A stretch of DNA of 64,000 nt from Oceanococcus sp041619555 (GCA_041619555.1 JBFKDQ010000015.1:5062-69061), one strand, 5' to 3'; numbered from the stretch's first letter, positions 16,790 through 25,769 are shown. The notes: generated by a model not told the origin, from the letters alone. Translations and numbers: made by a program.

Positions 16790-17332
16790 ATGGCAATAGC
16801 GCGCGCTGGCTTCCTCTGTTTTCTGGCTCTCAGCTGGCACTCTCCCGCCGTCTGGGCGGCCGATGAGCATTTCGCCGAACTCAGACGTCTGGACGAGCAG
16901 GTCGAAGCGATCAAGCAACAGGCCCTGGCGCTCGACCAGGACTTCAAGCAACTGGAAGACGCCGAGCTGTTTCCGCCGACCCAGCAGTTGCGCGTGTTTC
17001 TGACCATGGAGGTTTTCGACTTCGATCTCGCCACCGTCGCGCTGAGCGCCAACGGTCAGGAACTGACCGACCACATCTACACCCCACGTGAGATCTATGC
17101 CCTGCGTAAAGGCGGCGTGCAGGACCTGCATCTGGGCAATATCTCGCCGGGCATTCACAAGATGCAGGCCCGCTTCACCGGTCGATTTGAAGACAGTGAC
17201 GCCACCTATGAAAAGTCGGTCGAAGTCTCCTTTCGCAAATCACGCGAGCCCCTGTGGCTGGAACTGCGCATCGATCGCAGCACCGGCAAACAGCTGAATG
17301 TCAGGATCTTCCAGCGCGAGGTGGCGCCATGA
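16790..17332 (+). CDS. Exported protein of unknown function, first gene of Agl-Glt-like operon
   Basis: This 180-residue protein has a clear signal peptide (cut after residues around HSPAVWA). An N-terminal coiled-coil stretch (LDEQVEAIKQQALALDQDFKQLED) is followed by a probable beta-sandwich segment (LRVFLTMEVFDFDLATVALSANG). I do not recognise a named family. It starts a run of nine same-strand genes that ends with an AgmX-like protein. Its stop overlaps the next start as ATGA, so it is probably a periplasmic component of the same machine. A 219-bp gap after mltD precedes it; I could not identify a promoter there. Confidence 0.8.
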   Translation: MAIARAGFLCFLALSWHSPAVWAADEHFAELRRLDEQVEAIKQQALALDQDFKQLEDAELFPPTQQLRVFLTMEVFDFDLATVALSANGQELTDHIYTPREIYALRKGGVQDLHLGNISPGIHKMQARFTGRFEDSDATYEKSVEVSFRKSREPLWLELRIDRSTGKQLNVRIFQREVAP

Positions 17333-19134
17333 GCCGGTCTGCCTGGAACACCTGGAAATCGGGCCTGGGCCTGCTCGGCCTGGGCCTGCTGCCGCTCAGC
17401 AGCCCGGCATATGACCCGAAACCCGGCGACTTCGATGACAACCGGGCCCTGTATGCCCACTTCAGCCAGGATCATTTCAGCGCCGCCTCCCGCGCCCTGT
17501 TCAATGCCCGCAATACCGAGGCCCTCGACCCCGAGCGCGAACTGCTGATCTGCGACAACCTGCTCAGTTACGGCATGCACCGCGAAGCGGCGCGACGCTT
17601 CCAGCAATTGCGGGAAAATGGCGATCTGCCGGCCAAGACGCGCGCAGAATTCTGGCTGCGACTGGCCAACTACGAATATTCGCGCGGGTATTTTGACGCG
17701 GCCGAGGCGACGCTCACGGAAATGCGCATCGATGTCGGCGGCCGCCGACAGCGCACCGAGCGGGCGGAACTGCTGGCCCGACTGCAGCTGCGCAGCAATC
17801 GCGCCGCCGAAGCGGTGGAGACCCTGCTCGACGGCCGCACTTATGCCAAGGATGACTTCGCCCGCTATAACCTGGGCATGGCGTTCATCGCCAGCGGCGA
17901 CGTCCGCCGCGGCCGGCGGGAGCTGGACAAGCTGGGCAGCAAGGTGGTCAACGATCCCACCGAACACGCCCTGCGTGACCAGACCAACCTTGCTCTGGCC
18001 TACAACTATCTGGCCGAGGCCAAAGGTGCATCCGCACTGCCGGCTCTGCGCCGCATCCGTCTGCAGGGACCGTTTTCGGATGAAGCCCTGCTCGGCCTGG
18101 GATGGGCGGAGATCGCGGCCGACAAGGCCGATGTCATCCGGCGTTCGGACACGGCCACCGATGACACCATTGGTGGAGTGATTGGCGACATCCTGCGGCC
18201 GGGCAAGGTCGACAATGACATTCGCAGCCGCCTGGGCATGCTGCGCATTCAGGCCAGCGCCGAAACCGAGGAACAACGCTTTCGCAAGGCGCTGATCCCG
18301 TGGCTGGAACTGGACCGCCGGGATCCCAAGAAACCGGCCGTGCTGGAAGTGCAGCTGGCCATTCCCTATGCACTGGATGCCCTGGGCGAAAAGGATCGGG
18401 CCCGCCGCTACTATGAACGGGCGGTGCAGCGCCTGGAGAACGCCCGCACCGGCCTGGACAAGGCGATGGATGGCATCGTCAGCGGACGCATGGTGGAAAC
18501 CATGATCCGGCGTGACCGCGACCGGGAGTCCGGCTGGAACTGGCGCCTGCGCGACCTGCCTGATGCGAACGAAACCTATTATCTGGCCGAGGTCCTGGGC
18601 CGGCACGAATTCCAGGAAGCCCTGAAGAATTACCGCGATCTCAAACAACTGCAGCGCAAGCTCGCACGGCGGCGCGGCCTGATCACCGACCATGCCCAGG
18701 GCCGCTACCGCGCCTCGGTCCCGGCCAGCGAGCTGTTCGCGCAGAAACTCAAGGCAAAACCGCCGCTGTGGCCCGGCCTCAAGGCGGACTTGAAACTGGA
18801 AACCAAACTCGGCCGCTTTCCCCGCAATGAAACGCTGGAGGGCCTGCTGGCCTGGACCTACCGGTACGCGCCGAAAGTCGAGCTGCAACTGTCCACGCCC
18901 ACCCGCCTGCCCGACGATGGTCCGGCGCCGGCACATCAGGAACTCATCGCCCGCGTTGACCAGCTGCTGCTGGACATCAATGGCGTCATCCGGGAGCAGC
19001 GTGGCCTGCTGGAAAAGATCGCGGTTGCCGCCATGCAGCAGCACAAGTCCCTGCTGACCCGCTATCTGATTGATGCCCGCTTTGCCCTGGCGCGGATCTA
19101 TGACGACGCCCAGGACGGAGATCTATCGGAATGA
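17329..19134 (+). CDS. Exported TPR-like protein of the Agl-Glt-like operon
   Basis: This 601-residue protein has an N-terminal signal (GLGLLGLGLLPLSSPA). Helical repeat units of TPR type follow, for example ERELLICDNLLSYGMHREAARRFQQL, then EFWLRLANYEYSRGYFDAAEATLTEM and DEALLGLGWAEIAADKADV. The start is the ATG overlapping the previous stop; the longer frame from 17254 lacks a signal. It is probably periplasmic and ends with a 4-bp overlap into the next TPR lipoprotein. By position and fold it may correspond to one of the periplasmic TPR Glt proteins, but I cannot assign which. Confidence 0.82.
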   Translation: MSRSAWNTWKSGLGLLGLGLLPLSSPAYDPKPGDFDDNRALYAHFSQDHFSAASRALFNARNTEALDPERELLICDNLLSYGMHREAARRFQQLRENGDLPAKTRAEFWLRLANYEYSRGYFDAAEATLTEMRIDVGGRRQRTERAELLARLQLRSNRAAEAVETLLDGRTYAKDDFARYNLGMAFIASGDVRRGRRELDKLGSKVVNDPTEHALRDQTNLALAYNYLAEAKGASALPALRRIRLQGPFSDEALLGLGWAEIAADKADVIRRSDTATDDTIGGVIGDILRPGKVDNDIRSRLGMLRIQASAETEEQRFRKALIPWLELDRRDPKKPAVLEVQLAIPYALDALGEKDRARRYYERAVQRLENARTGLDKAMDGIVSGRMVETMIRRDRDRESGWNWRLRDLPDANETYYLAEVLGRHEFQEALKNYRDLKQLQRKLARRRGLITDHAQGRYRASVPASELFAQKLKAKPPLWPGLKADLKLETKLGRFPRNETLEGLLAWTYRYAPKVELQLSTPTRLPDDGPAPAHQELIARVDQLLLDINGVIREQRGLLEKIAVAAMQQHKSLLTRYLIDARFALARIYDDAQDGDLSE

Positions 19135-22028
19135 AATACCGGATTGCCTTCGCCCTTTCGGGGACGGCGCTGATTCTGGCCTGCGCCACGCCGTACGACC
19201 CGAAACAACATCAGAACCTGGATGAGTTGAACCGGGCTCCGGCGACCCTGGATGATCTGCTACCGCAGATCGAGGCGCCCGCGGACGCATCCGCCAGCAG
19301 CCGTCCGGACCGAACCGGGCCGACTGGCGACGAGGCATCGATCCAGCAGGAAACCGCCAACTCGAAAAAAGCGATCGAAAACTATCGTGCGATTCTTGCC
19401 CTGGCGCCGGAAAGTCGCGAGGTGAAATGGGAGGCCCAGCGACGTCTGGCCGACCTCCAGGTGGAAGTCAGCGAACTGGACCCGGACGCGCAGACAAAAG
19501 GTGTGGCCAGCGCCGAAAACTCGATTGACCTGTACAACAGCCTGCTGGACGCACGCCCGGATGATCCGGGCAATGACCGCATCCTGTACCAGCTGGCACG
19601 CGCCTATCAGAACACCGGACAGGTCGAACTGGCGATCGATTCCCTGGCCGAACTGACGCGGAATTTCCCGGACACCGCGCTCTGGACCGATGCCCAGTTC
19701 CGCCGTGCCGAATTGTTGTTCAACCGGCGGGATTACCCACCGGCGGAGCAGGCCTATCGCGAGGTCATGAAAAAAGGCCGCAAGACCTCGTATTTCGAGC
19801 AGGCGCAGTACAAGTACGGGTGGTCCATATTCAAGCAGGATCGCTACGCCGATTCGCTCGACACCTTCGTCGCCATCCTCGACCGCGAACTTCCGGTTGG
19901 CGCGGTTGAGAATCTGGATGCCACCCTGGAAGTCGTGCCGCGGGCGCAGCGGGAACTGGTGCGTGACGTGCTGCGCGTGGTTTCCCTGAGCTTTTCCTAT
20001 CTCGGCGGCGGAGAAGCCATCACCGAATTCCTCAAAGGCAAGCCGGAACGAAGTTTCGAGCCCGTGTTCTATGAGAACCTGGCCCGCCTGTTCCTGGAAA
20101 AAGGCCGCTTTGACGACGCCGCCCGCGCCTACGCCAGCCTTGCAGATCGCAGCCCCACCCATCCGCTGGCGCCGAAATTCCAGGCCCGCGTGATCGAGGT
20201 CTACGACCAGGCCGGGTTTGCCGATCTGGTCCTGCAGGCCAAGATCGATTACGTCGAGAAATATGATCTGGACCAGATCTACTGGACCGCTCATAACCGC
20301 GAGGACTCACCACAGGCCTATGCCCTGCTGCGCGAAAACATGGACGAACTGGCACGGCACTGGCACGCCAGCGCGCAGAAAGCGGACAAGCCGGCCGCCC
20401 GCACGGAACTTTTCCGCCGCGCAACCAGCACCTATGCGCGTTACCTTGAACGCTTCGAGGATGCAGGAAACCGCGCCGAAATCAATTTCCTGCTTGCGGA
20501 AGCCCACTTCCAGAACCAGGATTTCGTCGCCGCTGCAACGCAGTTCGAACGTACCGCCTGGGATTATCCCGCCCATGACAAGTCCGCCGAAGCGGGCTAT
20601 GCCGCGGTGCTCGCACGCCAGGCGCTGAGCGAGCAGGCCGATGAAGCATCGCGCCCGACGCGGATTCGCGAGTCCGTCGCCACCTCCCTGCGGTTCGCCG
20701 AGGGTTTCGCCGATCACCCGGAACAGGCCAAGGTGCTGATGCGCGCCGCCGAGGACCTCTACAGCATCGAGGCCCCGGATCAAGCCATTGCGGTAGCGCA
20801 GCGGCTGACCGCCCAGACCACCCCCGCCGCGCAAGCGCTGCACCTGCCGGCCTGGACCCTGATCGCTTACGCGCACATGGACCAGAAGCGCTACGCCGAT
20901 GCCGAGCAGGGCCTGAGCGCGGCCTTGCGGTTGAGTCCACCCGAAGATCCCAAGCTGCCGGAGCTTAAAGAGAACCTCGCCACCGCGATCTACCGTCAGG
21001 GGGAAGCGGCCCGGACCGCACAGGATCTAGATGCGGCGATCGCCCATTTCCTCAGGGTCAAGACTGTTCTGCCAGGCTCAGAACTCGCTGCTGCCGGCGA
21101 TTTCGATGCCGCCGCCGGCCTGATCACCCAGGAGAAATGGCCCGAGGCCGCCCAGGTTCTGCTGCAGTTCCGTCAGGCGTATCCGAACCACCCTCTGCAA
21201 GCCGAAACGACCCGCAAGCTGGCTGGCGTCTACCTCAAGGACGGCAAGAAGCAGCTCGCCGCCGGAGAATTCAAGCGCATCGCGCGCAGCCCGACCGAAG
21301 CCGCCGAGGCGCGCCGCGCAGCGGCCTGGCAGGCGGCTGGCCTGTATGACGAAAGCGGCGCCATGGCGGAGGCAGAAGCGGCCTACGGCTATTTCATCGC
21401 CACCTACGACCAGCCATACAGCCAGATCCTGAAAGCCCAGGAACGCCTGATCGCAATAACCGCGCAGCGTGGCGACCGCGCGGCCAACCGGCGCTGGCTG
21501 CGGCAGTTGATCGACCGCGAAAAGGTGGCCGGCGCACAGCGCAGCGCGCGCAGTCGGACCCTCGCCGCGCAGGCGAGCCTGACCCTGGCGGACGATGCGC
21601 GCCGGGTGTTTGAGGCCAGGTCACTGACCGCCCCCCTGCAACGCAGCCTGCCGATCAAGAAAGCGGCCATGGACAAGGCGATGGTCGCCTACACCGCGGT
21701 GGCGGAATACGCGATCGCGGAATTTACCACCCAGGCCATCAGCCGCATCGGCGAGCTGTATGTGAACTTCTCCCAGAGCCTGCTGAAATCGGAGCGTCCC
21801 CGCGGCCTGTCCGAACTGGAACTGGAGGAGTATCAGTTCCTGCTCGAAGATCAGGCCTTCCCGCTGGAGGAAAAAGCCATCGAAATCCATGCCAGCAACA
21901 CCCGCAGAACCCTGGACGGCATCTATGATGACTGGGTCAAGGCCAGCTACACCGCCCTGGCCAAACTGCTGCCAGCCCGCTATGCCAAGACCGAGCGCAG
22001 TGAGGTGACGCTTGAAACCCTGGATTAA
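19131..22028 (+). CDS. Large TPR lipoprotein of the Agl-Glt-like operon
   Basis: This 965-residue protein begins with a lipoprotein signal (SGTALILAC, lipidated Cys about residue 18). It then consists almost wholly of TPR-like helical repeats, for example DRILYQLARAYQNTGQVELAIDSLAEL, DAQFRRAELLFNRRDYPPAEQAYREVM and YLERFEDAGNRAEINFLLAEAHF. It resembles the large periplasmic TPR protein (AgnA/GltD type) of Agl-Glt systems. That match is inferred from architecture and neighbours, not from alignment. It overlaps the previous gene by 4 bp and the following lipoprotein gene by 17 bp. Confidence 0.83.
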   Translation: MKYRIAFALSGTALILACATPYDPKQHQNLDELNRAPATLDDLLPQIEAPADASASSRPDRTGPTGDEASIQQETANSKKAIENYRAILALAPESREVKWEAQRRLADLQVEVSELDPDAQTKGVASAENSIDLYNSLLDARPDDPGNDRILYQLARAYQNTGQVELAIDSLAELTRNFPDTALWTDAQFRRAELLFNRRDYPPAEQAYREVMKKGRKTSYFEQAQYKYGWSIFKQDRYADSLDTFVAILDRELPVGAVENLDATLEVVPRAQRELVRDVLRVVSLSFSYLGGGEAITEFLKGKPERSFEPVFYENLARLFLEKGRFDDAARAYASLADRSPTHPLAPKFQARVIEVYDQAGFADLVLQAKIDYVEKYDLDQIYWTAHNREDSPQAYALLRENMDELARHWHASAQKADKPAARTELFRRATSTYARYLERFEDAGNRAEINFLLAEAHFQNQDFVAAATQFERTAWDYPAHDKSAEAGYAAVLARQALSEQADEASRPTRIRESVATSLRFAEGFADHPEQAKVLMRAAEDLYSIEAPDQAIAVAQRLTAQTTPAAQALHLPAWTLIAYAHMDQKRYADAEQGLSAALRLSPPEDPKLPELKENLATAIYRQGEAARTAQDLDAAIAHFLRVKTVLPGSELAAAGDFDAAAGLITQEKWPEAAQVLLQFRQAYPNHPLQAETTRKLAGVYLKDGKKQLAAGEFKRIARSPTEAAEARRAAAWQAAGLYDESGAMAEAEAAYGYFIATYDQPYSQILKAQERLIAITAQRGDRAANRRWLRQLIDREKVAGAQRSARSRTLAAQASLTLADDARRVFEARSLTAPLQRSLPIKKAAMDKAMVAYTAVAEYAIAEFTTQAISRIGELYVNFSQSLLKSERPRGLSELELEEYQFLLEDQAFPLEEKAIEIHASNTRRTLDGIYDDWVKASYTALAKLLPARYAKTERSEVTLETLD

Positions 22029-22596
22029 GACCACCCTGAGCGCCGTCTGTATCGCCTGGCTGGCCGGCTGCGCCATCACGCCTGGCGGTGACGCCGACAC
22101 GCCGCCCGAAAAGCCGGTTCTGCCGGCCGATTACGCCGCCGCACTGGCTCTGCTCAAACAGGGAAAATGGGCACCTGCCGAGCAGGCCCTGCTGCGCTAT
22201 GCCGAGCTGCATCCACGCATGAGCAGCCCACAGGTCAATCTGGCCTTGCTCTACCTGCGCACCGGGCGCAAGGATGAAGCCCGCAGAGCCCTGGCGAAGG
22301 CCCTTGAGATCAACCCGCGGCAGGCCGCCGCGCACAATCAGTTGGGGATCCTGGCTCGCGAGGACGGCGATTTCTCCGCGGCGCGCAAAGCCTACAAAGC
22401 CGCCATCTCCGCACAGAAGAATTATCCCAACGCCCATCTCAACCTGGCCATCCTGCTGGACCTGTACTTGCATGATCCGAAAGCGGCCCTGCCACATTAC
22501 CAGCGCTATGCAGAACTGATCGGCGAAGATCAGATGGACCAGCAGACCAAGAGCTGGATCGCCGACGCCCAGAGACAGGTTGAGGGAGGAAAATAA
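22012..22596 (+). CDS. TPR lipoprotein (AglT/GltE-like)
   Basis: This 194-residue protein has the lipobox LAGC (Cys20) and three to four canonical TPR motifs, for example VNLALLYLRTGRKDEARRALAKALEINP, then AHNQLGILAREDGDFSAARKAYKAAI. The TTG start at 22012 is supported by GAGGTGA a few bases upstream and by the lipoprotein signal that follows it. Small TPR lipoproteins of this kind (AglT/GltE) are part of the Myxococcus Agl-Glt complex. It is probably anchored in the outer membrane, since residue +2 after the Cys is not Asp. Confidence 0.83.
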   Translation: MKPWIKTTLSAVCIAWLAGCAITPGGDADTPPEKPVLPADYAAALALLKQGKWAPAEQALLRYAELHPRMSSPQVNLALLYLRTGRKDEARRALAKALEINPRQAAAHNQLGILAREDGDFSAARKAYKAAISAQKNYPNAHLNLAILLDLYLHDPKAALPHYQRYAELIGEDQMDQQTKSWIADAQRQVEGGK

Positions 22597-22601
22597 ACCG
22601 G

Positions 22602-22895
22602 ATGAAATTTTGCAGTGCAACAATCAGAGGGCTATCATGTGGCGCCTTGATTCTGGCAAGCCCGCTCGGACTGGCACAGACCGAGCCGGTGGAACTGGGA
22701 GGCACGACCATCATCGGAGACCGTGAACTTCCGATCGGCCTGTACATCTCACCATGGCGCAGCGCGACTGCGGAAGATGACATCGATCGGCCCTCGCGTT
22801 ATCTCGATGTGGGCACCCAGGCACTGGACCCCGATGTATTCCGGCGACAGGTCGAATACCTGGACGCCCTTGATGCCGCCGCGCGGCGTAAATAA
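22602..22895 (+). CDS. Small exported protein of unknown function in the motor operon
   Basis: I do not recognise this 97-residue protein. It has a signal peptide (LSCGALILASPLGLAQ) and a short mature part (about 70 residues) with GGTTIIGDRELPIGLYISPW and a C-terminal helix FRRQVEYLDALDAAARRK. GGAGGA lies upstream of the ATG. The position just before the TolQ-like gene suggests a periplasmic accessory subunit. Confidence 0.75.
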   Translation: MKFCSATIRGLSCGALILASPLGLAQTEPVELGGTTIIGDRELPIGLYISPWRSATAEDDIDRPSRYLDVGTQALDPDVFRRQVEYLDALDAAARRK

Positions 22896-22912
22896 ACAGA
22901 AAAGGAAAGCTC

Positions 22913-23566
22913 ATGGAATTCATGACCGTCGTGGCCCGCTTCTTCCAGGAAGGCGGCCTGTTCATGTACCCGATTGTCGCGATGCTGGCCTTCGGCTTGG
23001 CCATTGCCGTAGAACGTACGCTGTACCTGCGCAACACCCGGATCGGTAACCGCAAGACCTGGGAGGCCATCGCCCCGCTGGTGGCCCAGGGACGCTACGA
23101 CGCCGCACTGGCGCAGACCGAGGAAACCGAAGGTGCCCTGGCGCGCGTCATGGGTTACGGTCTGGCACGAATCAAGACCGCACGGCGACGTGAGGATCTG
23201 GAGATGGCGATGGAAGAAAGCCTGATGGAAGTGCTGCCGCAGATGGAAAGGCGCACCCCCTTCCTGCAGGTGTTCGCCAATGTCGCCACCCTGCTCGGCC
23301 TGCTTGGCACCATCATCGGCCTGATTCAGGGCTTTACCGCGGTCGCCAACGTGAATCCCGCGGAGAAGGCCAATCTTCTGTCGGCCTCGATTTCCGTGGC
23401 CATGAACACCACCGCGTTCGGCCTGATGTGCGCCATCCCGCTGCTGCTGCTGCACGCCTGGCTACAGGCCAAGACCACGGAACTGGTGGACAGCCTGGAG
23501 ATGGCCACGGTCAAGTTCCTTAACCAGTTCTCCGAAACCCAGCAGACCAAAAGCGCCTCGCAGTAA
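22913..23566 (+). CDS. TolQ/ExbB/MotA-family proton channel (AglR-like)
   Basis: This 217-residue inner-membrane protein has the three-helix TolQ/ExbB topology: TM1 about 15-35, a cytoplasmic loop, then TM2 and TM3. Conserved blocks are RRTPFLQVFANVATLLGLLGTIIGLIQGF and SISVAMNTTAFGLMCAIPLLLLHAWL. Proteins of this family pentamerise around TolR/ExbD dimers and couple the proton motive force to envelope work. It has AAGGAAA before its ATG. The two TolR/ExbD genes and an AgmX-like gene follow, as in AglRQS systems. Confidence 0.92.
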   Translation: MEFMTVVARFFQEGGLFMYPIVAMLAFGLAIAVERTLYLRNTRIGNRKTWEAIAPLVAQGRYDAALAQTEETEGALARVMGYGLARIKTARRREDLEMAMEESLMEVLPQMERRTPFLQVFANVATLLGLLGTIIGLIQGFTAVANVNPAEKANLLSASISVAMNTTAFGLMCAIPLLLLHAWLQAKTTELVDSLEMATVKFLNQFSETQQTKSASQ

Positions 23567-23578
23567 GGCAGTCTCGCG

Positions 23579-24091
23579 ATGAATCCACGTTGGCGTCGTC
23601 ACCGCCTTCGCCAGGAACCGGCGGAGATGAACATCACGGCCTTCATGAACCTGATGGTGATTCTGGTTCCTTTCTTGCTGATCACGGCGGTTTTTTCCCG
23701 TCTCGCCATCCTGGAACTCAATCTGCCGAGTCCCAGCAGCGAAAGCAGTGAAGAGGAACCCAAGCAGCAGTTGACCATCACGGTACGGGACAGCGGCATC
23801 ACGGTGAGTGATCGCGACGGCGTGATCAAACCGATCCCCAAAGTGGCCGGGGAACACAACCTCGCCGCCCTGACCGACCTGATGATCCTGGTCAAGAACA
23901 AGCTGCCGGAGGAAACCAGCGCCACCCTGCTGCTGGAGCCACAGACCAGTTACGACATCGTGATCCAGGTGATGGATGCAGTGCGCATCGCCACCGCGGA
24001 GCACACCGGCGACACCAGGAACCGCGAATTATTCCCCTCCATCGCGCTGGGTGATGCACCGCAGGCCAGTTCCAACGGAGGCGATCAGTGA
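23579..24091 (+). CDS. TolR/ExbD-family protein with Asn in place of the proton-binding Asp
   Basis: This 170-residue protein has a single N-terminal transmembrane helix and a periplasmic domain. The helix reads MNITAFMNLMVILVPFLLI, where TolR, ExbD and related stators have an Asp at the position of N24 (codon 23648-23650). That Asp is the proton-carrying residue in characterised members. The periplasmic part has TITVRDSGITVSD and an ExbD-like end. The paralogue immediately downstream keeps the Asp. This copy may therefore be a structural partner in a mixed dimer. Confidence 0.9.
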   Translation: MNPRWRRHRLRQEPAEMNITAFMNLMVILVPFLLITAVFSRLAILELNLPSPSSESSEEEPKQQLTITVRDSGITVSDRDGVIKPIPKVAGEHNLAALTDLMILVKNKLPEETSATLLLEPQTSYDIVIQVMDAVRIATAEHTGDTRNRELFPSIALGDAPQASSNGGDQ

Positions 24092-24609
24092 AACAGACTC
24101 GTCGCGCACATCGCATGGAACTCCGGGCGGCGCGCAAATCCAAGGTCGCGCCGATGAATCTGGTGTCCCTGATGGACATCTTCACGATTCTGGTGTTCTT
24201 CCTGCTCGCCCAGTCCTCCGCCGTCGAGGTGCTGCCCAATACCGACAAGATCGCCCTGCCGGAATCGCTCGCCGAAGAACGTGCGCGCGAAACCGTGCTG
24301 ATCATGATCACCCACGAAGACATCATGGTGAATGGTTACGCCACCATGCCGACCGCTGCAGCGATGGGTCCCAATCCGGATTTCGCCCCCCTGCGCAAGG
24401 CACTGGCGGAACAGGCGGAACGGGTGGTGAAGGTCGGTGAAGCCGACCAGCGGGACCGCGGCGAGGTGACCATCATGGCGGACAAGGGCCTGCCCTACTC
24501 CTTGATCAAGCAGGTCATGCTCGCCTGCACGCAGTCCCAGTACGGCCTGCTGTCATTTGCCGTGCTGCAGAAAGATCAGTCCACCGTGCAGCTGGGAGAA
24601 TCGGATTGA
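24088..24609 (+). CDS. TolR/ExbD-family protein with canonical Asp
   Basis: This 173-residue protein has the transmembrane stretch MNLVSLMDIFTILVFFLLAQ, with the conserved Asp at residue 30. A periplasmic ExbD domain follows (ETVLIMITHEDIMVNGY and VTIMADKGLPYSLIKQVM). The GTG start overlaps the previous stop as GTGA, so the two paralogues are translationally coupled. The pair with a TolQ-like protein matches the AglR/AglQ/AglS arrangement. Confidence 0.92.
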   Translation: MKQTRRAHRMELRAARKSKVAPMNLVSLMDIFTILVFFLLAQSSAVEVLPNTDKIALPESLAEERARETVLIMITHEDIMVNGYATMPTAAAMGPNPDFAPLRKALAEQAERVVKVGEADQRDRGEVTIMADKGLPYSLIKQVMLACTQSQYGLLSFAVLQKDQSTVQLGESD

Positions 24610-25604
24610 CCACGATCGCATTTTCCCGCAACAGCTGGGCCGAACTGGAACGCGACGAAGCCCGCTTCCATCGCACCCTGCTGATCGTCTGCCTGCCCTT
24701 CATCCTGTTCGGCGTGCTGATCCCGCTGTGGGAACTCACCGGCCTCAAGCAGGGTGGAGGCGAAGATCTCTCACAACGCTATGCGGAGCTGCTGATTCAA
24801 CAGGCCACCAAACAGGTGGAGGCGCCGGAACCGGAAGCCCCGGCAACCCCGGAAGAACCGGAGCCCACCGAACCGGATACCGAAGCGGAGCCCGAGCCTG
24901 AAGTCAAAGCCGAAAAGCCGGAACCCAAGCCCGAACCGAAACCCAGGACCGAGCCGCAGGTTGACGCCCGCGAGCAGGCCAGGGAGAAGGTGCAGAAGAA
25001 ATTCGCCAGCGCATTCAACGCCCTGGATTCCCTACGCGAGCAGGCGCCCATCATCACCGCGAGCAATCGTCCGCTGACCCAGGCCAGCAGCGCCAGCAGT
25101 GAAGCCCCGAGCAGCACCGACACCGGCATCCTGACCTCGGATCTCGGTCGCGGCAGCGGCGGCGTGCGCAATGCCCCGACACGCAGCTCGAACACCTCCA
25201 GCACCGCGCTGGCGGGTCGCCAGAGCACCCAGGTCGATACCGTGATCACCGCCAGCGGCGGCGGTTTCGGCGAGGAAGCCGACGAAGCCGGTTTTGGCGG
25301 CAACAGTCGGCTGCAAGGCCGCTCGCTGGAAGAGATCCAGGTGGTGATGGACCGCAACAAGAGCGGTCTGTACTCGCTCTACAATCGTGCACTGCGGCGT
25401 GATGCGACGCTGCAGGGCAAGATCGTGCTGCAGATCACCATCGCGCCGTCAGGCGCGGTCACAGGCTGCGAGGTCGTTTCCAGCGAGCTCAACAATCCGG
25501 AACTGGAGAATCGCATTGTGCGACGGGTGAAGCTGATCAATTTCGGCGCCAAGGACGTCGCTGAAATGACCATCAAGTACCCGATTCACTTCATTCCGAG
25601 CTAG
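24606..25604 (+). CDS. AgmX/TonB-like envelope-spanning protein
   Basis: This 332-residue protein has a cytoplasmic N-terminus, one transmembrane helix (TLLIVCLPFILFGVLIPLW, about 24-43), a long Pro/Glu/Lys-rich region (about 73-125) and a Ser/Thr/Gly-rich linker. The C-terminal domain of about 85 residues (from EIQVVMDRNKSGLYSLYNRALRR) matches the AgmX/PglI C-terminal, TonB-like domain. The TTG start overlaps the previous stop as TTGA and has GGGAGAA upstream. It probably transmits motor energy across the periplasm. It is the last gene of the operon. Confidence 0.88.
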   Translation: MTTIAFSRNSWAELERDEARFHRTLLIVCLPFILFGVLIPLWELTGLKQGGGEDLSQRYAELLIQQATKQVEAPEPEAPATPEEPEPTEPDTEAEPEPEVKAEKPEPKPEPKPRTEPQVDAREQAREKVQKKFASAFNALDSLREQAPIITASNRPLTQASSASSEAPSSTDTGILTSDLGRGSGGVRNAPTRSSNTSSTALAGRQSTQVDTVITASGGGFGEEADEAGFGGNSRLQGRSLEEIQVVMDRNKSGLYSLYNRALRRDATLQGKIVLQITIAPSGAVTGCEVVSSELNNPELENRIVRRVKLINFGAKDVAEMTIKYPIHFIPS

Positions 25605-25744
25605 GCGTCTGCGCCGCAAGCCGCTGGCATCGCCGCCTTTGGCTAGCGCAGAGAATCCGCCGCTGGGCTGATCTGGCCAACTCCGGCCATCCCTTGCCGC
25701 CGGCGCCACTGCGGGCCGGCCCAGCCTTCCCCCGGGCTTCGTTT

Positions 25745-25769
25745 CATTGTCGGGCCAAACCGCACAATG
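25745..25769. promoter_or_regulatory. Inverted repeat CATTGT-N13-ACAATG
   Basis: The two 6-bp arms are exact reverse complements separated by 13 bp. The repeat overlaps the putative -35 element and spacer upstream of the 25865 gene, where a repressor could act. No matching regulator is recognised. Confidence 0.35.

Noticed and set aside
17206..19044. 612-codon open frame on the reverse strand
   Set aside because: It is antisense to the TPR gene of the motor operon and shows no family signature.
22913..25604. Tol-Pal system or a TonB iron-uptake system
   Set aside because: No TolA, TolB, Pal or TonB-dependent receptor is adjacent; the last protein has an AgmX-type domain and the upstream TPR lipoproteins fit an Agl-Glt-like core better.
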